64,000 nt of DNA from Arion vulgaris (GCA_020796225.1 CM036754.1:16936867-17000866); one strand, 5' to 3'. Positions 40,754 through 51,962 are shown, counted from the stretch's first letter. Numbers and translations: made by a program. Notes: generated by a model not told the origin, from the sequence alone.

Positions 40754-43700
40754 GTACGTCTAAAAAAGCCTATTTCTTACATTTCTTCACAATCTATTAA
40801 TACTATTTTGTTTGTCTACTAGTCTCTAATGAATATCTTTTGTATAGTTAAATTTGTTGACTTTTATTGTGTACTTACTTTAGTTAATCTGAAAAGTATA
40901 CATATGGCAGCAAGAATCACACAATTACGAAAGTTTCATTATTTGCTGTCGTTCTGATATTGCTAGAAAAATTTTACAGAAGAAAAAAAGATGTCTTCCA
41001 CGGGTTCTCAGATATATCACATTTGCAGAAATATTTTGTGAGAGTGTGCAGTTCTGGATTCAATGGAGTTAATTTATAACACACTCATGTTAACGAGAGA
41101 GAGAGAGAGTGAGAGAGAGACAGAAAAAAAGATTTTTTTGGATCTAGAAGCACTTGAGCTGAAAGCTCTTCAGCTCGGTTCCATGGGCATCGTAACCCTT
41201 CGGTTCGGTACCACGAACACCGTAAATTTGGAGAACCTGTGACTTTTCTGCCAGCCCGCAGAATTGAACCGCACTCAAAAGGGGTTTGTCACCCGTCGTC
41301 CAACGCGCTGCGAACACCCTGGGCAGGAGGGCAAGAGCAGTGGTTAGTGAGCTTGCTTGGTGGACGTATAGTCAGTCCCAGGCTCAACATTTCCAGTCGA
41401 AGTGGGTCTTTTTTCCCAACCACATCAGCACTTGGATTCCCACACTCTCAACTAGATACTAGAAGAAACACTTATAAGTCAAAAATGATGTGGTTTCTTT
41501 TCGATCTACACAAATTGTGAACTATCAGAACTAGTACCTTTCTACTTTATCTTTACAAATGTACTAGTAGTTGATTCTGTTGGCTTCTTTGCAAGATAAA
41601 GACCTTTTGGTCGAAACCTTGCTGTATAGCGTTTTTGTACTTTGTAAAACTACAGTACTTGGTTTCTACGTGTTTCGCCATTACTACATAGTTTTACAGT
41701 ATGTGGTCTTTACTTCAAAAAAGAGCACAGAGGGCAGAGAGAACATCATATGTATTAGCTCCAGTTTTACCTGCAGCAACTGTGGCAAGGATTGTCACTC
41801 CAGAATAGGCCATTACATCCACAAGAAACGTTGTGATTCAGCGCAGAACATACTACGTGACACAAGACCTATTGTCTCATGAGACAGCGCAGAACATACT
41901 ACGTGACACAATACCTATCGTCTCCTGAGACAGCACAGAACATACTACGTGACCCAAGACCTATTGTCTCCCGAGACAGCGCAGAACATACTACGTGACA
42001 CAAGACCTATTGTCTCCTGAGACAGCGCAGAACATACTACGTGACACAAGACCTATTGTCTCCTGAGACAGCGCAGAACATACTACGTGACACAAGACCT
42101 ATTGTCTCCTGAGACAGCACAGAACATACTACATGACACAAGACCTATTGTTCCTGAGACGTAGCAAGGGGACATACTCACATGACAAAGACCATTCTCC
42201 CGAACGGACAGCACAGAACATACTACGTGACACAAGACCTATTGTCTCCTGAGACAGCGCAGAACATACTACATGACACAAGACCTATTGTCTCCTGAGG
42301 CAAATGATGATGATTCTTCCCTTATATCAATAGTAACTGATTGATAACATATTAGGTTATGTTATTAAACATAACATAACGTATAGATAAGTGCATCGGT
42401 GATAGGTGGAGTATGATGTGGGACAATAGTAACAGTAGTAGTAGTTGTAGCTGTAGTAATATAAATGATGGTGGTAATGTTGGTGCAGTCAACATTGTAG
42501 GGTGGTTTGTCTCAACTCGTAATCAGTGGACACGTAGAAGGAAAAGTTTTTATTTAAGAGATCTATCACAGTGACTACTAATGTCTTATTAGAGAAACAT
42601 CATTCCTTTATTAGATCTATCAGAAAACAATCCAAAAAAATGATGTGGAGAAAAACAAACGGAGGATACAAACCAGAACACGACAGTATAAATACACTGA
42701 GCAGAGAAGCACAGACCACAGTCTTCAGAATTAGAACGGGACACTGCAGTCTCAGAGCACACCTCAATAGAATGGTCTCAGGACTCGGCTGACTGCATAT
42801 GTGGATCACCAAAGCAGTCCCCAGAGCATATCTTACAAGACTGTCCCAGTCTGAGTAGAGCGAGAATAGAGATCTGGCCAACAGAAACAACCCTACGAAA
42901 CAAACTATGGGAGGCCGGTGAAGACCTCAAGCGCACCGCCCTGTTTATAACACATACCAGAGTAGTTACATAGCAGAAGTTGATCGCAGAAGAAGAAAAT
43001 TTATCAGAGTGACTACTAATTTCTTACTAGAAAAGTAACCTATGTTTCTAAAATCTATCGTAATCACTACTAATTTCTTAGGAAAAAAAACCAGTCTTTG
43101 TTTAATAGACCTATAAGGATCACAAAGCATTTCTTTGAAGAAAAACAATCTTAGTTTAAAATATTCATCAATGTCATTTAATGAGTTTATTATTTTGTTT
43201 TGCAGATCTTGGAGACGCTAAAATGACTGTGTACAACATTGGACTAGATATTTTACCAACACGTTACACTAACAATCAAGCTCGTTCAAATCATTGTGAG
43301 ACAAGGATGACTCTTCAGTCAAACCATGAACTGAATATAATATGTTCAAAATACAGAAACTACAGATGCAGCCATCATGGTTGTTCTCACTGTAACATCA
43401 ACAATACCAAATATCCAAACAGCCAAGACAGTAGCAGTATTGATACCCACTTCAAACGAGGTCAAGATGGCCGTAATCTCGTTAAAAACAATGGTTGTCA
43501 ATCACTTGATCTTATCACAAATGGAAGAATCCAATCACAAAATAGTACTAGTGTTAAATCGAGCAATACAATCAGGAAACTTCGCATTAATTATCCAGGT
43601 TCGACTGACGAATCCGATCTCCACCAGCTCAACTTCTCAAATCAGCAATCCATTAATCAACCAAGTCGTGAAAACAATAGACATCACCCTTGTATTATAG

Positions 43701-44931
43701 TCCCTGATTTCCTGATCCACCCAAATCAACCCTATTCTCAACCACGCCCTCATGATGTTATGCAATCAGAAACCATCGTTTCAGATCTTCAAGCAAATCC
43801 CCAGACTGAACAAACAACCCATCACATTGATTTTGATTTCACCAAAGACCTTGTAAATGCGCTCAGAAACATTGGGGACAACCTTGATGCTCGGATGAGA
43901 TATCACAACGAGGTAGGTTCAAAGGTTATGAACTCGTTTGTTCTAGCCGTTATTGATGACCTTAGTTAATTGCATATATTTGATCATAGGAAGAATCTGT
44001 AAAGTTTAATATTAGTGAAAATGAAATAAAAATGAGGAGAGAAAAATAGTAATATGAGAAATTGTAAAAAGACAAACAAAACAGACGAACCAATTTATAT
44101 TATAATTTTCACGAAATAAAAACAGCTATATTTCAGTTGTGAGCATTGTTTATCAAATCATTAAAGAGAAATTTGTGTACATAAAAACTATTAACTATAA
44201 ATAGTTATATGTAGAAACCGCTCAAGAGAAAATAGTTTTATATAAGAACTATCAGAGATAAATAATCGTATAATAAAGTATCATCCATGGAGAAGATGGA
44301 AATGGATCGGAAATGAGATACGCATAGAAACTTGCTCTGTCAGGAAAACTGCACTGGGATGAACACAAGAGAGTACACGAGAACTTGGAAGATTCAAAAC
44401 GACATGAAGGAGAACAATAGAACAAGAACTGAAAGAAATGGATCACAGCTGGAATACAATACAGAGGAAGGCCATGAATAGAGAAGAATGGTGTGCGTTT
44501 GTTGTTGCTCTAAGCGCCAGGGGCGTCACAGGCTGGAGAGAGAAAGAGAGATAGAGAGAGAATAGAACTATCACATATAAATTGTTTTTATAGAAGCTAT
44601 CAGAAAAAAATATGTGAATATGAAGACAGTGTTGTATAAAACAATCACAGACAAATATAGTCATAGTTCAAGATTAAATAGTCTTACATAAAAGAAATAT
44701 TACAAATAAATTGTCTCATAAAAAGGCAAGTAGAGAAAAGTAATTTTCTATAACTTTGTTTAATCATTTTTTTTTTCAATTTGTCTTTTTCAGCCGTCAG
44801 TCTCAGCTGTTTTTGGTGCCACTAAGATCAGCAATGGTTGGCTCATACACACAGCATTGAAGCATTACAGTCCTATTGGTGTGATTGTTGGGTTTTCTTT
44901 GAAGTTTCTTCACCAGTTGAGCCGCCTGTAA
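40468..44931 (+). CDS. Putative BH3-only apoptosis regulator, three coding exons
   Basis: The exons are 40468-40753, 43206-43912 and 44794-44931, joined by AAAG|GTACGT...TTTTGCAG|AT and GAG|GTAGGT...CTTTTTCAG|CC. Together they encode 376 residues. An in-frame TAA two codons before the ATG sets the start. Residues 30-36 are Cys-rich (ICCCNVC). The middle, about 120-300, is polar, rich in N, S, Q and H, and looks disordered. Residues 311-326 (LVNALRNIGDNLDARM) fit the BH3 consensus: hydrophobics at L311, L315, I318 and L322 around the G319-D320 pair. The last exon carries a hydrophobic tail (about 358-370, PIGVIVGFSLKFL) ending at residue 376. BH3-only proteins bind the groove of BCL-2-type guardians and trigger mitochondrial apoptosis; the tail would help membrane targeting. 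The intron just after the BH3, followed by a short hydrophobic last exon, resembles BIM and BMF. No other BCL-2 homology domain is seen. The function is inferred from one motif plus architecture. Confidence 0.72.
41131..41332 (-). mobile_element. S3 tRNA-derived SINE
   Basis: Minus copy with T-tract, GGTTCGGTACCACGAACACC body and reversed tRNA-like head. It lies in intron 1 of the BH3-only gene. A further tRNA-like stretch (GAGCAGTGGTTAGTGAGCTT) follows at 41334. Confidence 0.85.
41740..41880 (+). mobile_element. LINE C-terminal zinc-finger fragment
   Basis: FTCSNCGKDCHSRIGHYIHK and RC form a C2H2-like finger found at the C-termini of RTE-like LINE proteins. The last 45 bases become the unit of the array that follows. 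Confidence 0.75.
41836..42300 (+). repeat. 46-bp minisatellite, about 10 copies
   Basis: The unit is GACAGCGCAGAACATACTAC, then GTGACACAAGACCTATTGTC and TCCTGA. The first copy is the 3' coding end of the LINE fragment. One copy near 42150-42200 is deletion-rich. It lies in intron 1 of the BH3-only gene. Confidence 0.93.
42555..43170 (+). repeat. Local repeat around the L-A insertion
   Basis: The block ATCTATCACAGTGACTACTA ATGTCTTATTAGA occurs about four times (42560, 43003, 43055, 43110) as diverged units; the L-A fragment sits between the first two. Confidence 0.6.
42625..43000 (+). mobile_element. L-A LINE 3' fragment with GAA tail
   Basis: LSREAQTTVFRIRTGHCSLR and, one frame over, CICGSPKQSPEHILQDCP, the zinc-knuckle tail after RNase H. 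It ends CGCAGAAGAAGAAA. Confidence 0.82.
43206..43912 (+). CDS. BH3-only candidate, coding exon 2 (carries the BH3 motif)
   Basis: The 707-nt exon encodes residues 96-331, starting DLGDAKMTVYNIG. The BH3 motif lies at 43850-43897. The donor GAG|GTAGGT is strong. If it is not used, the frame stays open for 18 more codons to a TAA at 43967. Confidence 0.72.
44279..44560 (+). mobile_element. L-F LINE C-terminal fragment
   Basis: A relative of 21363-21650 (RRWKWIG, IEQELKEM and NREEWCAFVVAL stretches) in intron 2 of the BH3-only gene, ending in AGAGAG. Confidence 0.8.
44794..44931 (+). CDS. BH3-only candidate, terminal exon with hydrophobic tail
   Basis: A long T-rich tract and CAG precede 45 codons in the right phase, ending with TAA at 44929-44931. 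The translation includes NGWLIHTALKHYSPIGVIVG and ends FLHQLSRL: a short hydrophobic segment at the extreme C-terminus. Confidence 0.66.
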   Translation, partial: PSVSAVFGATKISNGWLIHTALKHYSPIGVIVGFSLKFLHQLSRL

Positions 44932-45203
44932 TCTCCGCATCCGACTCACGACTGGAAACTACACCTGCAACCTATGCATGCAGCCTAGGTCTACAGCCCA
45001 CGCATGTGAACTATGACTCCGGCAACGTTACTGGCTGTTATTCAGTCAAGTCTTTTGATAATGGTCTCACGACCGAGCAAGCAGAGAACTATTTTTTGTT
45101 CTTTCTCAGTCAATATGCATTCTAAAGCCATGCCGTTTCTCTATATGTTTGTCTTTCATGTACACATAATTGTATATGATTGCACTTCATGTATACATAA
45201 TTG

Positions 45204-45521
45204 CAGTGGCGGCTTGTCATTAAGGACCAGTAGGGTCGGGCCCACCAAAAATAATGTATAACGTGTATTTATTACTTTAGAAATTATTTGTTCATAATTA
45301 TTACTTTTAACGTGATACCGATCAGCTTTGAAAGTTGAACATATAACGCTAAAATATCACATACAGTCTGAAATTCAGCATCTTTCTCCCTAATTAGTAT
45401 ACTTCACGCATTTCCAGCGCACTATTTTTAGGGCCAGTAGAAATGTGGTATATTTAGACCATGATTTTTGCGAAAATTTGTGTCTGGTCTCACCAACAAA
45501 AATGATTACGAGTCGCCACTG
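45204..45521. mobile_element. M1 hAT-type MITE, long variant (318 bp)
   Basis: Ends CAGTGGCGGCTTG and CGAGTCGCCACTG (as GAGTCGCCACTG on the + strand) with a perfect 8-bp duplication CATAATTG at 45196-45203 and 45522-45529. It is about twice as long as the other copies, so it may be closer to a parental element. Confidence 0.85.
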
Positions 45522-45529
45522 CATAATTG

Positions 45530-45690
45530 TATATGGTTGCATTTCATGTACATATTTGTATGTGTTTGTCTTTCATGCACACAACTTTTTATTGTTGTAT
45601 TCCATGTACACATTTGTACATAGTTGTATTTCATGTATAAATACTTGTATATAGTTGTCTTTCATGTACATATGTGTATGTTGAGTGATG
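45530..45690 (+). repeat. Imperfect tandem repeat, about 30 bp
   Basis: Units like TTGTATTTCATGTACACATT recur from 45140 to 45680, interrupted by the M1 element at 45204. Confidence 0.7.
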
Positions 45691-45875
45691 TGTTTTCAGC
45701 ACATTTGCTTGACTCTAGTTGACATATTTGAAAATGTGATTTGCTGTATATGCAAATACACTTTACACCCTTCAGGCTTGAATTTAACAAGAAAGTGAAA
45801 GGGAATCCAGTTATGCACTACAATATGTTGTACAATGTTCAGACTTAGACAATTAAATGAGAACCCAGTCATGTA

Positions 45876-46280
45876 ATACAATCTTATCTTATCTTATCTT
45901 AACTCACATTTGCCGTGAAGCGGCGTGGGAGAGTTAGTTTTTTTATCTTGTGCCAGGTGTGTTATGCTTGAGTTGTCAGTCCATGCTTTCGCAGGGACTC
46001 TGAGATATTATCTATTCATCATGTTCTTGGCCTGCCTCGTGCTCTGAGTGTCGATTATTGTAGGCACTTGATGGTAGTAAATGTGGTTCCATTCTCATTA
46101 GATGGCCGAACCATTTGGTTCTTTGCTACTCGATGTACTGTATGCATGGTATAGTACCAACGATGCTTCTGATATTCTCGTTTCTCATTTTATCTCTCCT
46201 TGTAACGCTGGCAGCTTTTCGTAGACATATCATTTCACGTTGTAATCTTTCTTTCTTGTGTCTTAGTCAGGGGCCTATTT
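45876..46280 (-). mobile_element. L-C LINE 3' end
   Basis: Minus copy colinear with 60345-60745; it starts with (TCTTA)n and carries the same GRP-type C-terminal coding stretch, but with more damage. Confidence 0.8.
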
Positions 46281-46289
46281 AATATAATA

Positions 46290-47230
46290 CTTTAAAATAT
46301 ATCAGCCAAATAATAAGTAATATCAAACCTTTCATAACTACCCCAGCAGATTTCATCAATTATCATCTCTGTAAACACGTCACATATATTGATAAAATCT
46401 GTCAAACAGCTAACAACAGCGAAGGAAACAATCTTGGGGGACTCTTAAACGAATATCTTTTTACCGACGATCAGGCAATCATATCAAAAACAGAAGTATA
46501 GCAACACATTAACAGACTCCATTAACATGTAATGAATACAATATGAGAATAAACATCGACAAAACCGAAGTAATGACATTCGTTAGAGAGGAAAACGCTA
46601 CCAATATCTCCATCGACAATCGCCTATTACATTTGACAATCGTCAAAGATTTTACATATCTAGGAGCATCTTTGAGCAAACTGAAGAATAACTAATGAAA
46701 TTCAACACAGATGCAACAAAGCAAATCAAATGATAGGACAAATGGCGCCAATTTTAAAATGCAAACATGTCACTATGAACACACAAAGAGCAATGTTCAA
46801 CATATTCTTTCTCCCCACATTATGTTACCAGTGTCAAACTTGGACGCTGACATCAAATGATAGAAGAAAACTAGTCACGACAGAGATGAAGTGTTTACTC
46901 AGAATGCGCTGGGGATAATAAGAAGAGACTGGTTGAGAAATGAAGACATCAGGAAAAAGTGGGTACAACATCAGTACTAAACTTCATCAAGAAACAACAA
47001 ATTAAGTGTTTCTGCCACGTAAGCAGATTACCAACAGACAGTGCACCTCAAAGAGTGATGTTGCTACGATACAATGGATACAAAGTAAAAGGCCGGCCAC
47101 GCAAAAGATGGACCTCAGAGATAACAGAGGAGACAAAAGACACTATTTATGAAGCGCACACTAAAGTCCGTTCTAGAATTCTCTTCTTATCCTGACGATG
47201 TGAAGCAAAAACAGGACTGGAGAAAAAAAA
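46290..47230 (+). mobile_element. L-D LINE 3' part
   Basis: Pieces LFTDDQAIISKTEV (reverse transcriptase box), MRINIDKTEVMTF, FTYLGASLSK, IFFLPTLCYQCQTWTL and GRPRKRWTSEITEETKD follow in order across several frames. Confidence 0.8.
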
Positions 47231-47370
47231 AAGAAAGAAAAAGAAAGTGAACAGATTTGACTGCAAACTATCTTCAATATTTTCTGTTTCCTATTTTCGT
47301 TTTACACTGAGAACATTGGTGCAGATTAATTAACATCTTTTGTTTATATATTGCACTTGCTTATTCCGTC

Positions 47371-47400
47371 CATGACGAAGACTTTGTGGTCGACACGTCT
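47371..47400 (+). ncRNA. Hammerhead-like motif (degenerate)
   Basis: TGACGAA, then the stem GACT-TTGT-GGTC, then GACAC fits the hammerhead core (CUGANGA, stem II, GAAAC) with changes at a few core positions. It is one of five such motifs in the window. Confidence 0.3.
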
Positions 47401-47564
47401 GAACTGCTTACACCTGTATCTACGTAAAACTGTTCCTACACTTCCTGTTGTTTAACATTCACATTTCGCATGATGTTTTATTGTAGCCTCCCGCACATTT
47501 ATGATTTTATTGATACTATCTATATACAAGATTTGAAATAAAATATCAAATATAACATAATTGT

Positions 47565-47720
47565 TTTATGTGTGTTGTACTTGGCAGTAGTGATTGTGTG
47601 ATTGTGTTTGACTGAGTGATTGTGTATTGTACTTGGCAGTGATTGTGTGTTGTGTTTGACAGTGATTGTGTATTGTACTTGGCAGTGATTGTATGTTGTA
47701 CTTGGCAGTGATTGTGTGTT
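47565..47720 (+). repeat. About 23-bp tandem repeat
   Basis: Units of TTGGCAGTGATTGTGTGTTG plus TAC, about six copies. Confidence 0.8.
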
Positions 47721-48078
47721 GGATCTACTGATTCCTTTCCTTGTAATGTTACTAGACGTTGAATTTGATCTGACACGATTTCTAGTGTTGTGAGGTCAAT
47801 GTATCAAGAGCCCAACAAGTTATAGCACTTCTTTTGGAGAGCTCGACTCGCTTAATCTAAAACATTCATCAGACCAGAGACAAAGCTGAAAGTTTACCGG
47901 ACCATAGTGCTAACAACGAAGCTGTACGTAAACGAAACGTGGATAGTGTATAGCAGACACGCAAAAACTAAACCAATTCCATACAAGTTGCCTACGCAGA
48001 CTACTAAAATATACTGCAGTACAAAATTCCAGATACCGAAGCCCTAATAGAGTTAATTAAGATCCCAAGCATCAGCAC

Positions 48079-48241
48079 CAGTGGCGGCACGTGATCCTTT
48101 TGTTGTGGGGTCAGGCACAAATGTTCGGGAAAATAATGGTTTTTGATTAGGTTATATTTTAATTTATTAAATAATAAATGCACGTTACACATTATTTTTT
48201 ATGGGGCCTGGTCCCATGTCCCTAAGGACGAGTAGCCACTG
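48079..48241. mobile_element. M1 hAT-type MITE, 163 bp
   Basis: Ends CAGTGGCGGCACG and AGTAGCCACTG, flanked by ATCAGCAC and GTCAGCAC (7 of 8 identical). Confidence 0.82.
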
Positions 48242-48369
48242 GTCAGCACCTGTTGCAGAAGGCCCAGGTGAGATAGGCCGGTCACGTTTCTCGGATGTCT
48301 GATAAACACATCCAAAACTATTGATGTATGGCGAGCTAGAAGGGAACAGACGATCAGTTGATGGACAGA

Positions 48370-48560
48370 CGCTTTTTCGATCCAGAAGCACTTGAGCTTT
48401 CAGCTCTTCGGCTCGGTGCCATGGACATCGTAACCTTCGGTTCGGTGCCACGAACACCATAAATCTGGAGAACCTGTGGCTTTTCTGTCCGTCCGTGGAA
48501 TTGAACCAGCACTCACAGAGTACTTGTCACCGCAGTCCAACGCGCTACAAACACGCTGGG
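48370..48560 (-). mobile_element. S3 tRNA-derived SINE
   Basis: Minus copy: CGATCCAGAAGCACTTGAGC at the left, the reversed tRNA-like head to GCTGGGTAGAGGGC at the right. Confidence 0.84.
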
Positions 48561-48599
48561 TAGAGGGCAAAAACACTTTAAAGACATTTTTAACGTGTC

Positions 48600-48915
48600 T
48601 CTAAAATGTTACGATATATATACACCAAGTGAAGGGAATCTCTTGAGGAATATTACCAAATGTGACTCTGTAACAACACAAGAGGAATTCACATAGCTGA
48701 GAATAGTCGTGACGTCGAGGCACAGAGAAAGCAAGCAGCGCGAAAAGACAGAACACAAAAAACCAACATGTCTAGCTTTGATCACCTATGCCCCACATGT
48801 GGTAGGGGATTGTGTTCGAGGATATGATTCTAAGTCCCCTGCACACACCAGACGGTCAGCAGCACACGTCCGATGCTATTGTCATCATCGTTTGCGATGG
48901 AAGGTTATTATTATT
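48600..48915 (+). mobile_element. L-I LINE 3' end with zinc-finger remnant
   Basis: CNNTRGIHIAENSRD, then TNMSSFDHLCPTCGRGLCSR. It ends in (TTA)n at 48905-48920. Colinear with 32440-32780. Confidence 0.72.
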
Positions 48916-48954
48916 ACTACTACCTCAATACTATAGCAATACATTACAATATTA

Positions 48955-48983
48955 TGTATATATATATATATATATATATATAA

Positions 48984-49026
<43 letters not shown>

Positions 49027-49042
49027 AGAGAGAGAGAGAGCA
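48955..49042. repeat. (TA)n and (GA)n microsatellite
   Basis: A TATATA tract is followed by GAGAGAGAG. Confidence 0.95.
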
Positions 49043-49072
49043 GTGGAAAAACATATATGTGTTTTGAATATA

Positions 49073-49420
49073 AGTGTTACAGAAGAGTCCTTCGTATATC
49101 TTGGACAGGGAAGAGAGCAAATAGATCTATTCAGAAAGAATTCAAAATCACAGAAAAATGGATCATGCTACAAATAAGAAAGAGAAAATTGAGATATTTT
49201 GGATATGTAAAAGATATGAAGGGCTGGAGAAGACCATCATGGAAGGAGGATACCGGCAAAGAGAAGAAGAGGAAGACCACGGAGAAGATGGATTCAGGAT
49301 GTAACTGATGGTTTGAACATGTCGGCTGCAGAGGCAGGACATCTGGCCAATGAGAGAGAGAAATTCCTGAGGACTGTTGGGGTGGCAAAGTTCTGCTCAG
49401 GACAAGCTATTTGATGATGA
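49073..49420 (+). mobile_element. L-E LINE C-terminal fragment
   Basis: KITEKWIMLQIRKRKLRYFG and GRPRRRWIQDVTDGLNMSAA-type frames, ending near GATGATGAT. Confidence 0.8.
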
Positions 49421-49504
49421 TAACCTATATATGGTAAGGGCTAGTAGGTAATGAACTAGATAACCAACTCTGAAGTATTACAACGTGCAAGTATGTCATC
49501 TATC

Positions 49505-50020
49505 ATGTCGGGACTCTGATGGGGAGCAAAGAATAGTAACACTGTTACCTACAAGGCATGTTGTAAGAGGTCACTGAAGTATGGGCCCAAGGAAGCTACC
49601 CTAGTAAATAAAAAGCATCGCAGAAATCGGATGTGTTGGTCAACGTGTATGCGCATAACTGGCATAATGTAAAATCGCTCTTAGGCTCAGGTCACATACA
49701 ATTCACAAAGGGTGATTCATCTTATTCTTTGCGTTCGTTCTTTACGATCAATTTTAACCACTCTTTGTGATATGTTTGATCTTTGCCAAGAACGTGTATA
49801 CATCGCACATTGGTTTGGTAGACCCCTAAACGCATGGACTTCTACACGTTTAGGACATGTGCATCAGATTTCAGCCAAACCTCCTTAGTCGCCTCTTACG
49901 ACATGCGTGGCAGGTAACAGTGGTTCTATTCTTTACACCCCAAATTTGGGCCCCGGTAACCACTCGGACGACAAGGGTGATTTAACAGGTGGTCGTTATG
50001 GAGCGTTCGAAGAAGAAGTT
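49505..50020 (+). mobile_element. S1 SINE split by S2
   Basis: S1 runs to 49717 (GGTGATT) and resumes at 49971 (ACAAGGGTGATTTAACAGGT) to its tail GGAGCGTTCGAAGAAGAAG. Confidence 0.88.
49718..49970 (-). mobile_element. S2 SINE nested in S1, with TSD
   Basis: Full-length minus S2, flanked by ACAAAGGGTGATT and ACAAGGGTGATT, which are S1 sequence duplicated on insertion. Confidence 0.9.
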
Positions 50021-50391
50021 ATTTATCATGGGAACCCTCAGCAGTAGAAGCCTAAGATGCCTGGGACATGTGAGAAGAAGTCATTTATCATGGGAACTCT
50101 CAGCAGTAGAAGTCTAAGATGCCTGGGACATGTGAGAAGAAGTCATTTATCATGGGAACCCTCAGCAGTAGAAGCCTAAGATGCCTGGGACATGTGAGAA
50201 GAAGTCATTTATCATGGGAACTCTCAGCAGTAGAAGTCTAAGATGCCTGGGACATGTGAGAAGAAGTCATTTATCATGGGAACTCTCAGCAGTAGAAGCC
50301 TAAGATGCCTGGGACATGTGAGAAGAAGTCATTAATCTTTGGGAACTCTCAGCAGTAGAAGCCTAAGATGCCTGGGACATGTGAGAAGAAT
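50013..50391 (+). repeat. 62-bp minisatellite, six copies
   Basis: The unit is GAAGAAGTCATTTATCATGG, GAACTCTCAGCAGTAGAAGC, CTAAGATGCCTGGGACATGT, GA. The last copy runs into an RTE-like LINE C-terminal fragment (RCLGHVRRMENRT) at 50360-50600. Confidence 0.93.
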
Positions 50392-50600
50392 GGAAAACCG
50401 CACAACCAACATGTGCTGTCCTTTGAACTTGCAGAAGAACAGAGGCTTTAAGGCAGACCACTGCTAAAATAAAAGGATATCTTCAAGGCCTCAATGAAGA
50501 ACTTTTCTATCGGTCCCAACAGATGGGGAAAAAACTAGCTCATGACCGAGTTATGTGGGAAACAGCATTATGCAAAGGCACAGATTCGTAGACAACTTAA
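50360..50600 (+). mobile_element. LINE C-terminal fragment
   Basis: RCLGHVRRMENRTTNMCCP then, in another frame, KRISSRPQ-like sequence and a VGNSIMQRHRF end. The GHVRRM block is typical of LINE C-termini. Confidence 0.55.
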
Positions 50601-50784
50601 CTTAAATACCCTAATCACCTACCAGAGATATGTCAGCGGTAGTTTTACTTCTAGCATGGTGTGTCAAACTAGACATGTCTGTACTGTGTTGATGGTGCAA
50701 TGGCGTGGGCTGAAGGGGGGGATGTGTGTCAAACAAATATAGACACTGTTTCTTTATGGTGAGGGCATAATTATCAAGATGATG

Positions 50785-51021
50785 GCCCGAGTGGTTACCG
50801 GGGCCCAAATTTGGGGTGTAAAGAATAGAACCACTGTTATCTGCCACGCATGTCGTAAGAGGCGATGAGGAGGTTTGGCTGAAATCGGATGCACGTGTCC
50901 TAAACGTGTAGAAGTCTATGCGTTTAGGGGCCTACCAAATCAATGTGCAACGTATACACGTTCTTGGCAAAGATCAAACATATCACAAAGTGGTTAAACA
51001 AGAACGAACGCAAAGAAGAAG
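50785..51021 (+). mobile_element. S2 SINE with TSD
   Basis: Full plus copy from CCCGAGTGGTTACCGGGGCC to GAACGCAAAGAAGAAG. Flanks ATCAAGATGATG and ATCAGATGATG. Confidence 0.9.
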
Positions 51022-51099
51022 ATCAGATGATGCTCACGTACACACGAAACATTAAACTACAGAAATTTTCAGAAATGAACCTATAAGACTCAGGTGTCA

Positions 51100-51903
51100 A
51101 TGAAATGTGATTTCAATGTAATGGATTGTCATGGTAAAATGTGGATTGTCAATGTAAATGTATAATTTCAATGGTAAATGATGATTTCATGGTAATAGTG
51201 ATTTCAGGTAAATGAGTGATTTCAATGGTAAAATGTAGGATTGTCATGGTAAATGAGTGATTGCAATGAAATAGTGATTGTCAATGGTAGAAATTATGTA
51301 ATGACGATTGTAGGTAATAAATCAGTAATGAGTGATTGTCATGAAATGAGATTTCAAGTAAATAGGATTTCAATGGTAAGAGTGATTGTCAATGTAATGA
51401 GTGATTTCGGTAATGAGGATTGTCAATGGTAAATGAGATTGTCAATGGTAAAATGTGATTGTCAATGTAATGTGATTTCAATAAGAGTGATTTCAGGTAA
51501 AAGTGAGTGAATTGTCGGTAAAATGACGATTGTCAATGTAAAATAAGAGGATTGCAATGGTAAAATGTGAGTAATTGTCAATGGAAATGCAGTGATTGTC
51601 AATGGTAAAAGTGAGTGATATGAAAGATCATGAAATGGAAAATGATGAGTGATTGTCAATGGTAAAATGTGAGTGATTGTCAATGGTAAAATGTGAGTGA
51701 TTGTCAATGGTAAAATGTGAGTGATTGTCAATGGTAAAATGTGAGTGATTGTCAATGGTAAAAGATGTCATGAAATGTGATTGTCAATGGTAAAATGTGA
51801 GTGATTGTCAATGGTAAAATGTGAGCGATTGTCAATGGTAAAATGTGAGTGATTGTCAATGGTAAAATGTGAGTGATTGTCAATGGTAAAATGTGAGTGA
51901 TTG
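51100..51903. repeat. 24-bp minisatellite, deletion-rich left half
   Basis: The unit AATGTGAGTGATTGTCAATG plus GTAA is regular from about 51650 to 51903. From 51100 to 51640 the same unit appears with many missing bases. Confidence 0.92.
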
Positions 51904-51962
51904 ATTGGAACATTATCGTATTATCTGTAAAATGAATGTTCCAATCTCATTCATTATTTCAG

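Noticed and set aside
41571..41882. Zinc-finger ORF of 103 codons as a host gene
   Set aside because: The CSNCGKDCHSRIG finger is the usual C-terminus of RTE-like LINE proteins, and the frame runs straight into the array made from its own end.
43181..43969. Single-exon gene of 262 codons starting at 43181
   Set aside because: The first eight codons lie in the pyrimidine-rich acceptor tract ending TTTTGCAG, and the frame joins exon 1 in phase. The multi-exon model explains more.
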